The notes beneath the pieces are model-generated. The model saw nothing but the letters and a program-made list of their open reading frames with translations, ran no database searches and had not been told where the DNA came from. From positions 1 through 64,000 of the forward strand of contig JAJFKG010000051.1 in assembly GCA_021773335.1 (NCBI GenBank): DNA of 64,000 bases, written 5' to 3'. Shown in pieces: positions 46,543 to 55,452 of this stretch. Positions within the stretch are counted from its first letter, which is position 1; the number at the start of each line of letters is the position of its first letter. The stretch is from Gammaproteobacteria bacterium. Lineage in GTDB: Bacteria; Pseudomonadota; Gammaproteobacteria; JAJFKG01. The translations under genes and the position numbers were made by a program.

Positions 46543-47639
46543 TCAATTTTGCACTTATTGGTTGTGGGAGAATTGCTGAGCGTCAAATTGATGCGATTAC
46601 TAAGACTGCTGCTGCAAACGTGGTAGCAGTTTGCGACCTTAATGAAGAGCGTGCTTCCACAAAAGCTAAATTGGCACAAGCATACGCCTATACTAACTAT
46701 TATCAAATGTTAACCGTGCACCCTGAAATAAACGTGGTAGTTATTTCCACGCCCAGTGGCATGCATTTTGAGCATGCACAAGCGATCCTACAGCGTTTTA
46801 AAAAGCATTTATTGATAGAAAAACCGATGGTGATGACAATATCTCAGGGCAGACAACTCAATAAGCTTGCGCAAGCAGTAGGTTGTAAGCTTTTTCCTAT
46901 CTACCAGAATCGTTTTAATCGCGCTGTACAGAAAGTAAAATCTGCTATACAGGATACAGGTGAGCTCGGTCCAATTAGAATGGGAACGGTGCGTCTGCGC
47001 TGGTGTCGCCCGCAGCGCTATTATGATTTGAGTCCTTGGCGTGGTACTTGGGCAATGGATGGCGGCGCACTTAGTAATCAAGGAATACACTATATCGATT
47101 TATTACGTTACCTTTGTGGTGACGTGAAAAAAGTTCACGCGAAGCTAGCAACGCTAGGTGCTAATATTGAAGTGGAGGATACTGCTGCGGCAATTGTTGA
47201 ATTTAATAGTGGTGCTTTGGGTGTTGTTGAAGTTATGACTTCAGCTCGACCTGATGATTTTGAAGCGTCAATTTCTTGTGTTTGTGAAAAAGGCATGGCA
47301 GTTATTTCCGGGATTGCGACTAACCAACTAAAAACTTTCAGTCCTGACCCACAGCAAGAAGTTGCATATAGCGAAGATTTTGTCACCGTGTATGGTTATG
47401 GCCATGATGAGATTGTTTCACGAGTTGTCGGTAGTATTTTAAATGCGGATAAGCCCGCAATTGATTTTTCGGATGGCCTGCAATCTATTGAATTGTTGCA
47501 TGCCCTATATAAGAGTGATGAAGTTGGCAACTGGGTTGATGTTGAAGGCGCCTTTTCAAATCGTTTGGGGCAACCAGATGAAGGTTTAGCTAACTTATAT
47601 AGAACAACACAAGATTTTGAAGAAACACCGATAACTTGA
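46527..47639 (+). CDS. Gfo/Idh/MocA family dehydrogenase (first copy)
   Basis: A 370-residue NAD(P)-dependent oxidoreductase: LIGCGRIAERQIDAI Rossmann motif, LLIEKPMVMT (the EKP active-site motif) and DGGALSNQGIHYIDLLRY with the conserved His-x3-Asp. Resembles WlbA/WbpB-type sugar dehydrogenases and inositol dehydrogenases. Substrate unknown. Overlaps its upstream neighbour by 16 bases and leads into the cytidylyltransferase. Confidence 0.9.
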   Translation: MSKSIVNFALIGCGRIAERQIDAITKTAAANVVAVCDLNEERASTKAKLAQAYAYTNYYQMLTVHPEINVVVISTPSGMHFEHAQAILQRFKKHLLIEKPMVMTISQGRQLNKLAQAVGCKLFPIYQNRFNRAVQKVKSAIQDTGELGPIRMGTVRLRWCRPQRYYDLSPWRGTWAMDGGALSNQGIHYIDLLRYLCGDVKKVHAKLATLGANIEVEDTAAAIVEFNSGALGVVEVMTSARPDDFEASISCVCEKGMAVISGIATNQLKTFSPDPQQEVAYSEDFVTVYGYGHDEIVSRVVGSILNADKPAIDFSDGLQSIELLHALYKSDEVGNWVDVEGAFSNRLGQPDEGLANLYRTTQDFEETPIT

Positions 47640-47650
47640 GAGAACAGATC

Positions 47651-48415
47651 ATGAAAATAATTGGCGTTGTGCCTGCGCGTATGGGATCAAGTCGGTTTTA
47701 TGGAAAGCCGCTGCATCCAATATGCGGACGTCCGATGATAGAACACGTCTTTGAGCGTGCAAAGCTATTCGATAAATGGGATGGTTTATATCTAGCGACA
47801 TGTGACCAAGATATTGCAGGTTTTGCTGAACAAAAGCATTATCCGACTGTTATGACCTCTAATCAGCATAAACGCTGTTTAGATAGAGTAGCCGAGGCGG
47901 TTACGAAATGTGGGCAACCTGTATTGGGTACCGATGTTGTTGTGTGTGTGCAGGGTGATGAACCAATGTTATCACCAGATATGATCGATGCGGTCATACA
48001 ACCTTTGCTCATAGATAAAGATATCAGCTGTACTGTTCTAGCTATGGATATAGGTTCAGAAGAGCAATTTGTTAATCCTGATACGGTGAAAATTATCCAT
48101 GACATGCAAGGCAATGTTTTATATACATCTCGCAGCCCAATTCCATATTGTACTTCATTTAGTGCTGAGCTAGGCGCTAAACGGATTTACGGTATATTTG
48201 CTTTTCGATGGGATTTTCTGCAGAAATTTAATCAATTGTCTGAGTCACCCTTGGAAGTTAAAGAAGCCTGTGACAGTAATAGGATTGTTGATCATGGTTT
48301 GCGTCAACGTATTGCGCCCTATCCCTATAAACCTTCGTTTTCTGTTGATAGCCCTAGTGATATTCAAAGAGTTGAAGAAGTGATGCTTAATGATCCCTTA
48401 TGGGGAGATTATTAA
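47651..48415 (+). CDS. KdsB-like cytidylyltransferase
   Basis: A 254-residue CTP-dependent enzyme like CMP-Kdo synthetase: VPARMGSSRFYGKPL nucleotide motif, RVAEAV, and VCVQGDEPMLSPDMI. ATG 47651 is preferred to TTG 47636; GAGAGAAC lies just before. KdsB relatives activate acidic keto-sugars as CMP derivatives; here the neighbours do not include Kdo synthesis genes (kdsA, kdsC, kdsD), so a different acidic or phosphorylated substrate is plausible. The chromosomal kdsB is probably elsewhere. Confidence 0.85.
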   Translation: MKIIGVVPARMGSSRFYGKPLHPICGRPMIEHVFERAKLFDKWDGLYLATCDQDIAGFAEQKHYPTVMTSNQHKRCLDRVAEAVTKCGQPVLGTDVVVCVQGDEPMLSPDMIDAVIQPLLIDKDISCTVLAMDIGSEEQFVNPDTVKIIHDMQGNVLYTSRSPIPYCTSFSAELGAKRIYGIFAFRWDFLQKFNQLSESPLEVKEACDSNRIVDHGLRQRIAPYPYKPSFSVDSPSDIQRVEEVMLNDPLWGDY

Positions 48416-49461
48416 TGACAGTTTTAAGAGTTGGTATTGCTGGATATGGTGTGGTTGGGCAGCGACGTCGCAAATGTATCGATAAACACCCTGGTCTTCA
48501 TACAGTTGCAGTGTGTGATAAAATTTTTATTGATAATGGTGTGATTTGTGATGATATTCATCATTGTAAGTCATACCATCAATTATTACAGCAACAACTC
48601 GATGTTTTATTCGTTTGTCTAACAAATGATGTGGCTGCTGATGCGGTGATCGCTGGATTAAAGAGTGGTTGTCATGTGTTTTGTGAAAAACCACCCGGAC
48701 GCAATCTAACTGATGTTGAGCGTGTTGTTGCTTGCAAGAAAGCCTATCCGAATCTGCGTTTAATGTACGGTTTTAATCACCGTTATCACCATTCTGTCTG
48801 TGAAGCACAAAGGATTATTCATTCTGGTGAATTAGGTAAAGTGTTAAGTTTGCGTGGTAGTTATGGCAAATCTAAATTAATTACTTTTAATCAAACTGAT
48901 TGGCGAACAAAGCGCTCTATCGCAGGTGGTGGTGTACTTTTGGATCAAGGTATCCATATGGTGGATTTGATGCGCCTATTTGCTGGCGAATTTGTAACTG
49001 TGCATAGTTTTATCTCAAACAGTTTTTGGGATCATGATGTCGAAGATAATGCCTACGCTATTATGCGAACTAATGATGGAGTCGTTGGCATGTTACATTC
49101 ATCTGCCACACAGTGGCGTCATCGTTTCCATTTGGATATCAATTTAGAAGGTGGTAGCATTATTTTAGCAGGAATATTATCTGGCTCGAAAAGTTATGGC
49201 GCAGAGACGTTGAGTGTTGTTTGGGCTAGCCCGGACACTGATCATGGTGATCCAAAAGAACAAAGGATTCGCTATAATGAAGATCCTTCATGGGATAGAG
49301 AGATTAGTAAATTCTATGAAGCAGTTATTAATGATAAGCCGATTGAAACAGCTTCGGTGGAGGATGCTTACCTTACTATGGATTTAGTCGAACGTATATA
49401 CGCTGCAGATAAGAGCTGGTCGCAGGTAGTGCAAGTTGAGCCAGAGTTAGAAAAGATATGA
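48415..49461 (+). CDS. Gfo/Idh/MocA family dehydrogenase (second copy)
   Basis: A 348-residue oxidoreductase: VGIAGYGVVGQRRRKCI, VFCEKPPGRNL (EKP) and GGGVLLDQGIHMVDLMR. It starts at ATG 48415, which shares its first base with the upstream stop (TAATG). It is clearly different from the dehydrogenase at 46527, so two distinct oxidation/reduction steps are likely. It overlaps the SDR gene by 4 bases. Confidence 0.9.
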   Translation: MTVLRVGIAGYGVVGQRRRKCIDKHPGLHTVAVCDKIFIDNGVICDDIHHCKSYHQLLQQQLDVLFVCLTNDVAADAVIAGLKSGCHVFCEKPPGRNLTDVERVVACKKAYPNLRLMYGFNHRYHHSVCEAQRIIHSGELGKVLSLRGSYGKSKLITFNQTDWRTKRSIAGGGVLLDQGIHMVDLMRLFAGEFVTVHSFISNSFWDHDVEDNAYAIMRTNDGVVGMLHSSATQWRHRFHLDINLEGGSIILAGILSGSKSYGAETLSVVWASPDTDHGDPKEQRIRYNEDPSWDREISKFYEAVINDKPIETASVEDAYLTMDLVERIYAADKSWSQVVQVEPELEKI

Positions 49462-50165
49462 TACAAAAAAAGGCAGTTGTTACTGGTGGGACTAGAGGAA
49501 TCGGGTTTGCGATTGCTAAAAAATTAAAGTCTAAGGGTATCGATGTACTGATAACGGGAACGCGCCATGGTTTTGATGTGCCAGCGGAGTTCGAGTATTA
49601 TGCAGTCGATTTCTCCATTACTACCCAGTTGCAAGAGTTTGCAGAATTTTTGCAATCATACTCCCCAAATATCTTAATAAATAATGCAGGTATCAATAGA
49701 ATCGCTAGCTTTACTCAAAGCAGTGATGAAGATTTTCAGGCAATACAAAATATTAATACTTTTGCACCTTATTCATTAATAAAAGCAGTGCTCCCTGCGA
49801 TGCAGAAGCAGCGATGGGGGCGTATTATTAATGTTACGTCAATATGGAGTTTGCTGAGTAAAGCTGGTCGTGCTGCTTACTCTGTCAGTAAATTTGGTTT
49901 GGATGGTATGACAGCGGCATTGTCTGCTGAAGTGGCGCAATATGGTATCTTAGTTAATTCAGTATCACCGGGTTTCATTGAGACAGATTTAACACGCACA
50001 ACGCTTGGAGAAGAAGGTATTAAAAAAATTATTGATACTGTGCCCGTTAAACGTCTCGGTCAGCCACATGAAATTGCAAACTTTATTGCTTGGTTAGTAA
50101 GTGAAGAAAATACTTTTATTAGTGGTCAAAACCTAGTGATCGATGGGGGTTTTTCACGTGTCTAA
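49458..50165 (+). CDS. Short-chain dehydrogenase/reductase (FabG-like)
   Basis: A 235-residue classical SDR: TGGTRGIGFAIAK (NAD(P) binding), NNAGINR, and the catalytic Ser/Tyr-x3-Lys in INVTSIWSLLSKAGRAAYSV and the following K, ending VNSVSPGFIETDL and GQNLVIDGGF. It lies inside the sugar run with ATGA overlap upstream and an 8- to 23-base overlap downstream. Reduction of a keto intermediate is likely; a fatty-acid role is not suggested by context. Confidence 0.92.
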   Translation: MIQKKAVVTGGTRGIGFAIAKKLKSKGIDVLITGTRHGFDVPAEFEYYAVDFSITTQLQEFAEFLQSYSPNILINNAGINRIASFTQSSDEDFQAIQNINTFAPYSLIKAVLPAMQKQRWGRIINVTSIWSLLSKAGRAAYSVSKFGLDGMTAALSAEVAQYGILVNSVSPGFIETDLTRTTLGEEGIKKIIDTVPVKRLGQPHEIANFIAWLVSEENTFISGQNLVIDGGFSRV

Positions 50166-51240
50166 AAAATTATTTATAAATTCTCATAGCGGTGAATATG
50201 AAGTATGTTTTAGGGATTCATTTTCTTTATTGGAAACGTTTGATGAATCGTTATTAGACTCGTCGCATTTTCTCATTGATAGTAAAGTGGCTGAGATTTA
50301 TGCTAAACAATTAACGCCTGTACTAAGTTGTGAGAACACATTAATCATACAAGCTACAGAAAATAATAAATCATTAACTGAATTCCCTGATTACGTAGAG
50401 CATTTGGTTGCACATGGTGTTCGACGCGATCATCGCTTGGTAGCAATAGGTGGGGGCATCATTCAAGATATTACCTGTTTCCTCGCAGCAACTATGTTGC
50501 GTGGTATAGATTGGTGGTTCTATCCAACTACTTTGCTGGCGCAGGCGGATTCTTGTATCGGTTCGAAAAGCTCAGTAAATTGTAACTCAATCAAGAATAT
50601 ACTAGGTACGTTTACACCACCTAAGCGCGTCATGATTTGTGCAGAATTTTTGTCTACATTAAGTCTTGCTGAAATTAAGTCTGGGGTAGGAGAAATGCTG
50701 AAGGTCCATGCAATTGATGGTCCTAATACGTTTGCTAAAATCCAAGCGCAATATGATAGTTTATTTAATAATAATGAAGTTATGCTGCACTTTATTCGTC
50801 GTTCATTAGAAATAAAAAAACACATAATTGAACAGGATGAATTTGATAAGAATGTACGTAATGTCATGAATTATGGACATACTTTTGGTCATGCAATTGA
50901 ATCTGCTACACAGTACCAAATCCCCCATGGTGTAGCAGTTACTATGGGGATGGACATGGCGAATTTTTTGGCCTCAGAAGTTCAACTTTGTCGCACAGAG
51001 TATTTCGACAATATGCATGAAACCTTAAGAATAAATTTTTCTGAGTTTGCTAAGCAAGAGATTCCATTAGATGCATTTATCACCGCGATTGCCAAAGACA
51101 AAAAAAATAAAGGTAAAAATCAGCTTGGTTTGATCCTTCCCGATCGGACAGGAATGCTTAAAAAAACGTTTTTGGAAAATAATGAGCTATTTAAACATTC
51201 ATGTCAGAAATATTTTAATGAGGTAATAACGTCAGCATGA
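50158..51240 (+). CDS. Sugar-phosphate cyclase of the 3-dehydroquinate synthase (AroB) superfamily
   Basis: About 360 residues. Core features of the fold are GGGIIQDITCFLAATMLRG, PTTLLAQADSCIGSKSSVN and KNILGTFTPPK. Metal ligands are in GVGEMLK (Glu), NYGHTFGHAIE (His) and PHGVAVTMG (His). The family includes AroB, 2-deoxy-scyllo-inosose synthase and 2-epi-5-epi-valiolone synthase, which make a carbocycle from a sugar phosphate. The next enzymes but one (a GmhA-like isomerase) could supply sedoheptulose 7-phosphate. GTG 50158, with GGGGG upstream, is preferred over ATG 50143. The real substrate is unknown; a housekeeping aroB is unlikely here. Confidence 0.85.
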   Translation: MSKKLFINSHSGEYEVCFRDSFSLLETFDESLLDSSHFLIDSKVAEIYAKQLTPVLSCENTLIIQATENNKSLTEFPDYVEHLVAHGVRRDHRLVAIGGGIIQDITCFLAATMLRGIDWWFYPTTLLAQADSCIGSKSSVNCNSIKNILGTFTPPKRVMICAEFLSTLSLAEIKSGVGEMLKVHAIDGPNTFAKIQAQYDSLFNNNEVMLHFIRRSLEIKKHIIEQDEFDKNVRNVMNYGHTFGHAIESATQYQIPHGVAVTMGMDMANFLASEVQLCRTEYFDNMHETLRINFSEFAKQEIPLDAFITAIAKDKKNKGKNQLGLILPDRTGMLKKTFLENNELFKHSCQKYFNEVITSA

Positions 51241-52184
51241 ATAATCAGCAATTAGTAGCCGTAAGTTCGCGCTCATTTTCCAAGCACCCAATTCTTAGAG
51301 AAAAACTGCGCTCCCACTTTAGTGCCGTTAAATTCAATGAGTCTGGTGAAAAGCTGGAAGGAACGGCGTTGATTGAATTTATGCGTGGCGCCAGCCATGC
51401 AATTATCGGTTTAGAACTTATTGACCATGCGTTTTTATCCGCATTACCTAATTTACAGATTATCTGCAAAATGGGCACAGGGACTGATAAAGTCGACTCC
51501 AAGGCTTTACGTGAACACGACGTTGAATTTTTTCATACGCCTAATGTGAATAAACGCTCAGTGTCTGAGTTAGTGCTGGCACTTATTTTTACTTTATATA
51601 GATATTTACCTCAAGTAAATAAGGCTGTGCATCAGGGACATTGGTTGCAGCTAAAAGGCAATTTGCTCACAGGGAAGGTGATAGGCATTATAGGCTATGG
51701 CGCAATAGGGCGTGACTTGTCGGAGTTATTAGCCGCATTTCAATGTAAGTGTCTGATATACGATTTATATCAGCAAAATGATTTGTTATCGCACGTGCAG
51801 CAAGTCGATTTACACTACTTACTAAGTATGGCTGATATTATCTCACTACATATTCCCTATACTAAAGAAAACAAGCACTTGATCAATAGGGATAAAATTG
51901 CAAGCATAAAGTCTGAAGCTATATTAATTAATACAGCACGTGGTGGGCTGATTGATGAAAAAGCACTTTATGTTGCGCTTAAAGATAAACGTATTCGTGC
52001 AGCGGCTTTAGATGTTTTTGAAATGGAACCATTACTTTCAAGTGAGTTACTTAAGCTTGATAATTTTTTTGCTACGAGCCATATCGGCGGTAGTACTGAG
52101 GAAGCGATTTTATCTATGGGGCTAAAAGCAATAGAAAATTTGGTAACAGAGAAACCAAGATTAGTGGAGGAAGAGCATGTCTAA
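51237..52184 (+). CDS. D-isomer-specific 2-hydroxyacid dehydrogenase (SerA-like)
   Basis: A 315-residue NAD-dependent dehydrogenase: GKVIGIIGYGAIGRDL, the catalytic Arg in INTARGGLIDE, Glu in VFEMEPLLSS and His in TSHIGGSTEEAI. No C-terminal ACT regulatory domain, so not the biosynthetic SerA of E. coli. In this run it may oxidise or reduce an alpha-hydroxy acid intermediate. It overlaps both neighbours (4 and 8 bases). Confidence 0.9.
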   Translation: MNNQQLVAVSSRSFSKHPILREKLRSHFSAVKFNESGEKLEGTALIEFMRGASHAIIGLELIDHAFLSALPNLQIICKMGTGTDKVDSKALREHDVEFFHTPNVNKRSVSELVLALIFTLYRYLPQVNKAVHQGHWLQLKGNLLTGKVIGIIGYGAIGRDLSELLAAFQCKCLIYDLYQQNDLLSHVQQVDLHYLLSMADIISLHIPYTKENKHLINRDKIASIKSEAILINTARGGLIDEKALYVALKDKRIRAAALDVFEMEPLLSSELLKLDNFFATSHIGGSTEEAILSMGLKAIENLVTEKPRLVEEEHV

Positions 52185-52761
52185 GATTAGTATGGGATTG
52201 GCAGATAGAGTGGAAAATTTTGCTGAAATAATTAAAAATTCTGAGTGCACAACCTCAAATAGTGAAAAACAAACTCTAGAATCAGGTATTGAACAAGCAA
52301 TGCAAGATTTAATAGACGTAAAAGACAATCATGCAACACTTTATATTGTCGGTAATGGTGGTAGCGCCGCTGTAGCTAGTCATGCTTTGGTCGATTTTGT
52401 TAACGTTGCGAAAATTAAGGCCCAAGTTTTACACGAGAGTTCATTGATAACCTGTATGGCTAATGATTATGGTTATGAAGAATCATTTGCACGAGTATTA
52501 GATATTTTATTGCAACCTAATGATCTATTAATTGCCATAAGTAGTTCTGGAAAGTCACTAAATATTCATAAGGCTGTCCATACTGCTGTTAGGAAGGGAT
52601 GTAAAGCAATAACGTTTTCTGGTTTTGATGCAGCTAATCCACTGCGTGGTATGGGGAGTGTAAATTTTTGGCTTGATACGTCTGATTATGGTTACGTAGA
52701 AGTGGGGCACCAGCTTATTCTACATAATCTGGCTGATCGATTTGCATTGATGTACCTTTAG
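52177..52761 (+). CDS. SIS-domain isomerase, GmhA-like
   Basis: A 194-residue phosphosugar isomerase fold: LYIVGNGGSAAVASHALVDF, ISSSGKSLNIHKA and VEVGHQLILHNLAD. This matches phosphoheptose isomerase (sedoheptulose 7-phosphate to glycero-manno-heptose 7-phosphate). Other heptose genes (hldE, gmhB) are not in the window. It starts with an 8-base overlap and ends the plus-strand run. Its last 47 bases overlap the end of the opposite-strand gene. Confidence 0.88.
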   Translation: MSKISMGLADRVENFAEIIKNSECTTSNSEKQTLESGIEQAMQDLIDVKDNHATLYIVGNGGSAAVASHALVDFVNVAKIKAQVLHESSLITCMANDYGYEESFARVLDILLQPNDLLIAISSSGKSLNIHKAVHTAVRKGCKAITFSGFDAANPLRGMGSVNFWLDTSDYGYVEVGHQLILHNLADRFALMYL

Positions 52762-54658
52762 TTGCATGCATTATAGGACTATTTTGTAATTCTTTGCAGT
52801 ACTGAAATAGACGTTCAGATGCGCGCCCATCTCTAAATGGGTCTAGCTCCTCGAGTATTGATTTTGAGGCTTGCTTCTTACTATCCACTAAAAAATCTAC
52901 TAAGTCTTGAACAGAAGTGGCAACAATAGGTGATTTCGGTGAGAACAGGCGGTTGTAATTGTATTGGTAAGGTGTAAAGTACATACTAGGTATATCTAAT
53001 AATAAGGCTTCCAACCCTGGTGTCGTAAAGCCTATTGAAATAACGGCATCAGCACTAGCGATAGCTTCACCTACTCCACTATCACGTTTGTCGGTGATCA
53101 TAGTTGGTATTAAGTCCATTTCATTAAGCAAGTTAATAATTTTCTGATTAGAATAGAAAATAGCAGCATGACTTTTATCTTTTAATTTAATTGTTAACTT
53201 GTAATCGATATCAGCACGTTGTTTTTTTGCTCGGCTAATTGCATGAATTACTGCCAAGAAAAATTGTAGCGCATAATCCAAAGTAAAGTGTACAGAAACA
53301 TTCTCGAGCTCAATATCACTGCTAAAGACCACGATATGCTTGCTATTTGCATGATGTGTTTTAGTTTTACGTGGTGGTATATTCCGGTAACGTTGTAAAT
53401 AAACGTTGCCAATTATTATGAAATGCTTAATGAAATGTGGTTGACCTTCATATTCTTTCAACCAGGCATTACCCCAGATACCATAATAATCGAAGGTATC
53501 AAAAAAGAAATGTAAGTCGTGGTAGTAGATTACTCTATTTTGATAACTTAAACTCAATACATCATGGCTACGGCAAATCCCAGTAATTAATCCTGAGTCA
53601 TTGCGTGTTGCGACGTCGGAACCATCTGGAAATGTGTTAAAGCAATGAAATTTAGGACGATATGTTTTAAGCAATGCTGCAAAGTAGATAAAGCATAACA
53701 TGTGTTCATGATCTTTTAGGATTCCGTAATTAGAGGTAGGTTTAACAATAAGTTGCCATAAAAATTTTAAACCAAACTTTAAAAATAAGCGATAATCTGA
53801 GAAATAGATTTTTTGTGTGTCTAAAAAAATGGGCTTCTTTTTTGAGAAGCTGTTGCGGCTGCTCTTAAATAATGATTTCTTCCCTGGATAGACATAGGAA
53901 ATATAGTCAAAATCAGCGGCATCTTGAGTGATAAAATTAGCGTGTGTCACTTGGCCAGTATTGTGGATTGGAGAAATTTGTTCGCAAGCAAGTGTGACAG
54001 ATTGTACTTGGGTTTTCCTAATTTTAAGTTTTAAAGAAAACTTTACAACGTCAGTTAAAAATAAACTCAGAAAAATAAAAAGGTTGCCCAGTTTTGATAA
54101 AATACCTGATGTGTGTATGAGTGATACTTTCTTATTTTCAATTATCTTCTGTAGTACTTCTTTAGGGTAGCGTGACTCATTAAGTACTAACCCGATGTCA
54201 GAGTGACCAAGTTTATTTAAGATAGAAATAGCCTCCACTAGTTTATACATTTCAAGCGACAATTTTTTAAGATAAAAGGCATCACAGGCTTTTTGATCTT
54301 TGACGAGAATAAGAAATGGATTTTTTTCAAAAGGGCCGTATTCTTGATAATATTCATTCAGATAACGAACCATAGCCGCCCGACTATTGATATTAACTAA
54401 ATGATAATCTTTAACGTGTTTACCACGGGGTAAGCACCGCAAATCTATGCCAAAATAATGCAATGGCAGGCGGATAAGATTAAAAGCATTACGGTAGCCA
54501 AATAAACGTATCAGTGAGCTAAAAAAAATACCATGTTCATGGTTGTAAATGTCAATATAAAAGCGCTTTACTTGATGTCGAATTCTAAGAGAAACTGTGT
54601 TAACAAAGCTAAATTGAAGCATGAAAAACACTGAATAAGTTGTTTTGTCTTTCTGCAT
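52715..54658 (-). CDS. Putative surface-carbohydrate transferase (GT-B-like)
   Basis: A 647-residue protein, N-terminal part with hydrophobic stretch ILSKLGNLFIFLSLFLTDVV. The C-terminal half reads like a GT-B donor domain: KHIVVFSSDIELENV, VGEAIASADAVISIGFTTPG and EALLLDIPSMYFTPY resemble the patterns of polysaccharide transferases. Overall it is not closely recognisable. Its stop lies 47 bases inside the end of the convergent isomerase gene. Upstream, 107 bases separate it from the cyclase-family gene on the same strand. Confidence 0.6.
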   Translation of the reverse strand: MQKDKTTYSVFFMLQFSFVNTVSLRIRHQVKRFYIDIYNHEHGIFFSSLIRLFGYRNAFNLIRLPLHYFGIDLRCLPRGKHVKDYHLVNINSRAAMVRYLNEYYQEYGPFEKNPFLILVKDQKACDAFYLKKLSLEMYKLVEAISILNKLGHSDIGLVLNESRYPKEVLQKIIENKKVSLIHTSGILSKLGNLFIFLSLFLTDVVKFSLKLKIRKTQVQSVTLACEQISPIHNTGQVTHANFITQDAADFDYISYVYPGKKSLFKSSRNSFSKKKPIFLDTQKIYFSDYRLFLKFGLKFLWQLIVKPTSNYGILKDHEHMLCFIYFAALLKTYRPKFHCFNTFPDGSDVATRNDSGLITGICRSHDVLSLSYQNRVIYYHDLHFFFDTFDYYGIWGNAWLKEYEGQPHFIKHFIIIGNVYLQRYRNIPPRKTKTHHANSKHIVVFSSDIELENVSVHFTLDYALQFFLAVIHAISRAKKQRADIDYKLTIKLKDKSHAAIFYSNQKIINLLNEMDLIPTMITDKRDSGVGEAIASADAVISIGFTTPGLEALLLDIPSMYFTPYQYNYNRLFSPKSPIVATSVQDLVDFLVDSKKQASKSILEELDPFRDGRASERLFQYCKELQNSPIMHATKGTSMQIDQPDYVE

Positions 54659-54765
54659 TATTTTACCTAGAGAAACCTTAATTTATTGGATAACTATTCT
54701 TTGTGCAAATGTTGGTCAGGCAATGCCCAGTTTTGCAGCCGAATGCAAATCATACAAGCCTCTAT

Positions 54766-55452
54766 TTATCCGTCAACTATTTCGGCGATAATAGTGCATG
54801 GTGTACCATCAGTACCTTTTATACGCAATGGCGCAACGATAACACTGTTAAAGTGTGTTTCTGGTGAAATTTCTGCTAAATGCATATCTTCTATCAGTAA
54901 TATCCCATTACTTAAAAATGCCTGATGTGCTTGTTTGCCAATCAGTTTGTGGGGATATGAGGTGACGGAAATAAAATCCATACCCACTGCGCGCAGCTTG
55001 GGAAAATGTTCAAGTAAATAATTAGCAAGCTCGGGTGCTAAGCCAGGATTTTTCTGCCAAAAAATCGCCTGTTCGCGATAAGTTTCAAAACCAGATTTGA
55101 TCAAGAGTATTTCAGCTTCATGGTTAACATTGTTGATTGGTAATTCTTGCGGTTTGATAATGTGAGCTGCTGGTGGTGTTTCTATAAAAAAAACATATAC
55201 TTGAGTAAAAATCCAGTCGTTAATGGATATTTCATCGATCGTTGTTCCTTGTGGCACAAAGTGTAAAGGGGCATCGACATGTGTACCTAAGTGCAACGGT
55301 AAGTAAGTAATCTCCATTTGATTGCAGCTATCGCCACAAGCGAGTGATTTTTTTTGTGAGAGTTGCAAGCCGGGGTTATTCCCATAGACTGGTGTTGCTT
55401 GATCTAGCACATGCGATAACCACTGATATTGTTTACGCTGTTGAGTCGGCAT
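54766..55452 (-). CDS. Cyclase family metal-dependent hydrolase (kynurenine formamidase-like)
   Basis: A 228-residue protein with the family metal motif HLGTHVDAPLHF (HxGTHxD). Relatives hydrolyse N-formylkynurenine or act on polyketides and other amides. It overlaps the flippase gene by 20 bases, so it is co-expressed with export genes. A formamidase removing N-formyl groups from an amino sugar is a reasonable idea, but nothing in the sequence proves the substrate. Confidence 0.88.
   Translation of the reverse strand: MPTQQRKQYQWLSHVLDQATPVYGNNPGLQLSQKKSLACGDSCNQMEITYLPLHLGTHVDAPLHFVPQGTTIDEISINDWIFTQVYVFFIETPPAAHIIKPQELPINNVNHEAEILLIKSGFETYREQAIFWQKNPGLAPELANYLLEHFPKLRAVGMDFISVTSYPHKLIGKQAHQAFLSNGILLIEDMHLAEISPETHFNSVIVAPLRIKGTDGTPCTIIAEIVDG

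Noticed and set aside
48415..48415. Kdo biosynthesis module
   Set aside because: Only a KdsB-like enzyme is present; no kdsA, kdsC, kdsD or waaA in the window, so Kdo synthesis is not claimed.
50158..51240. Housekeeping aroB (shikimate pathway)
   Set aside because: No aroK or other shikimate gene is adjacent, and the gene is embedded in overlapping sugar genes. The possibility is kept only as a refutation test.
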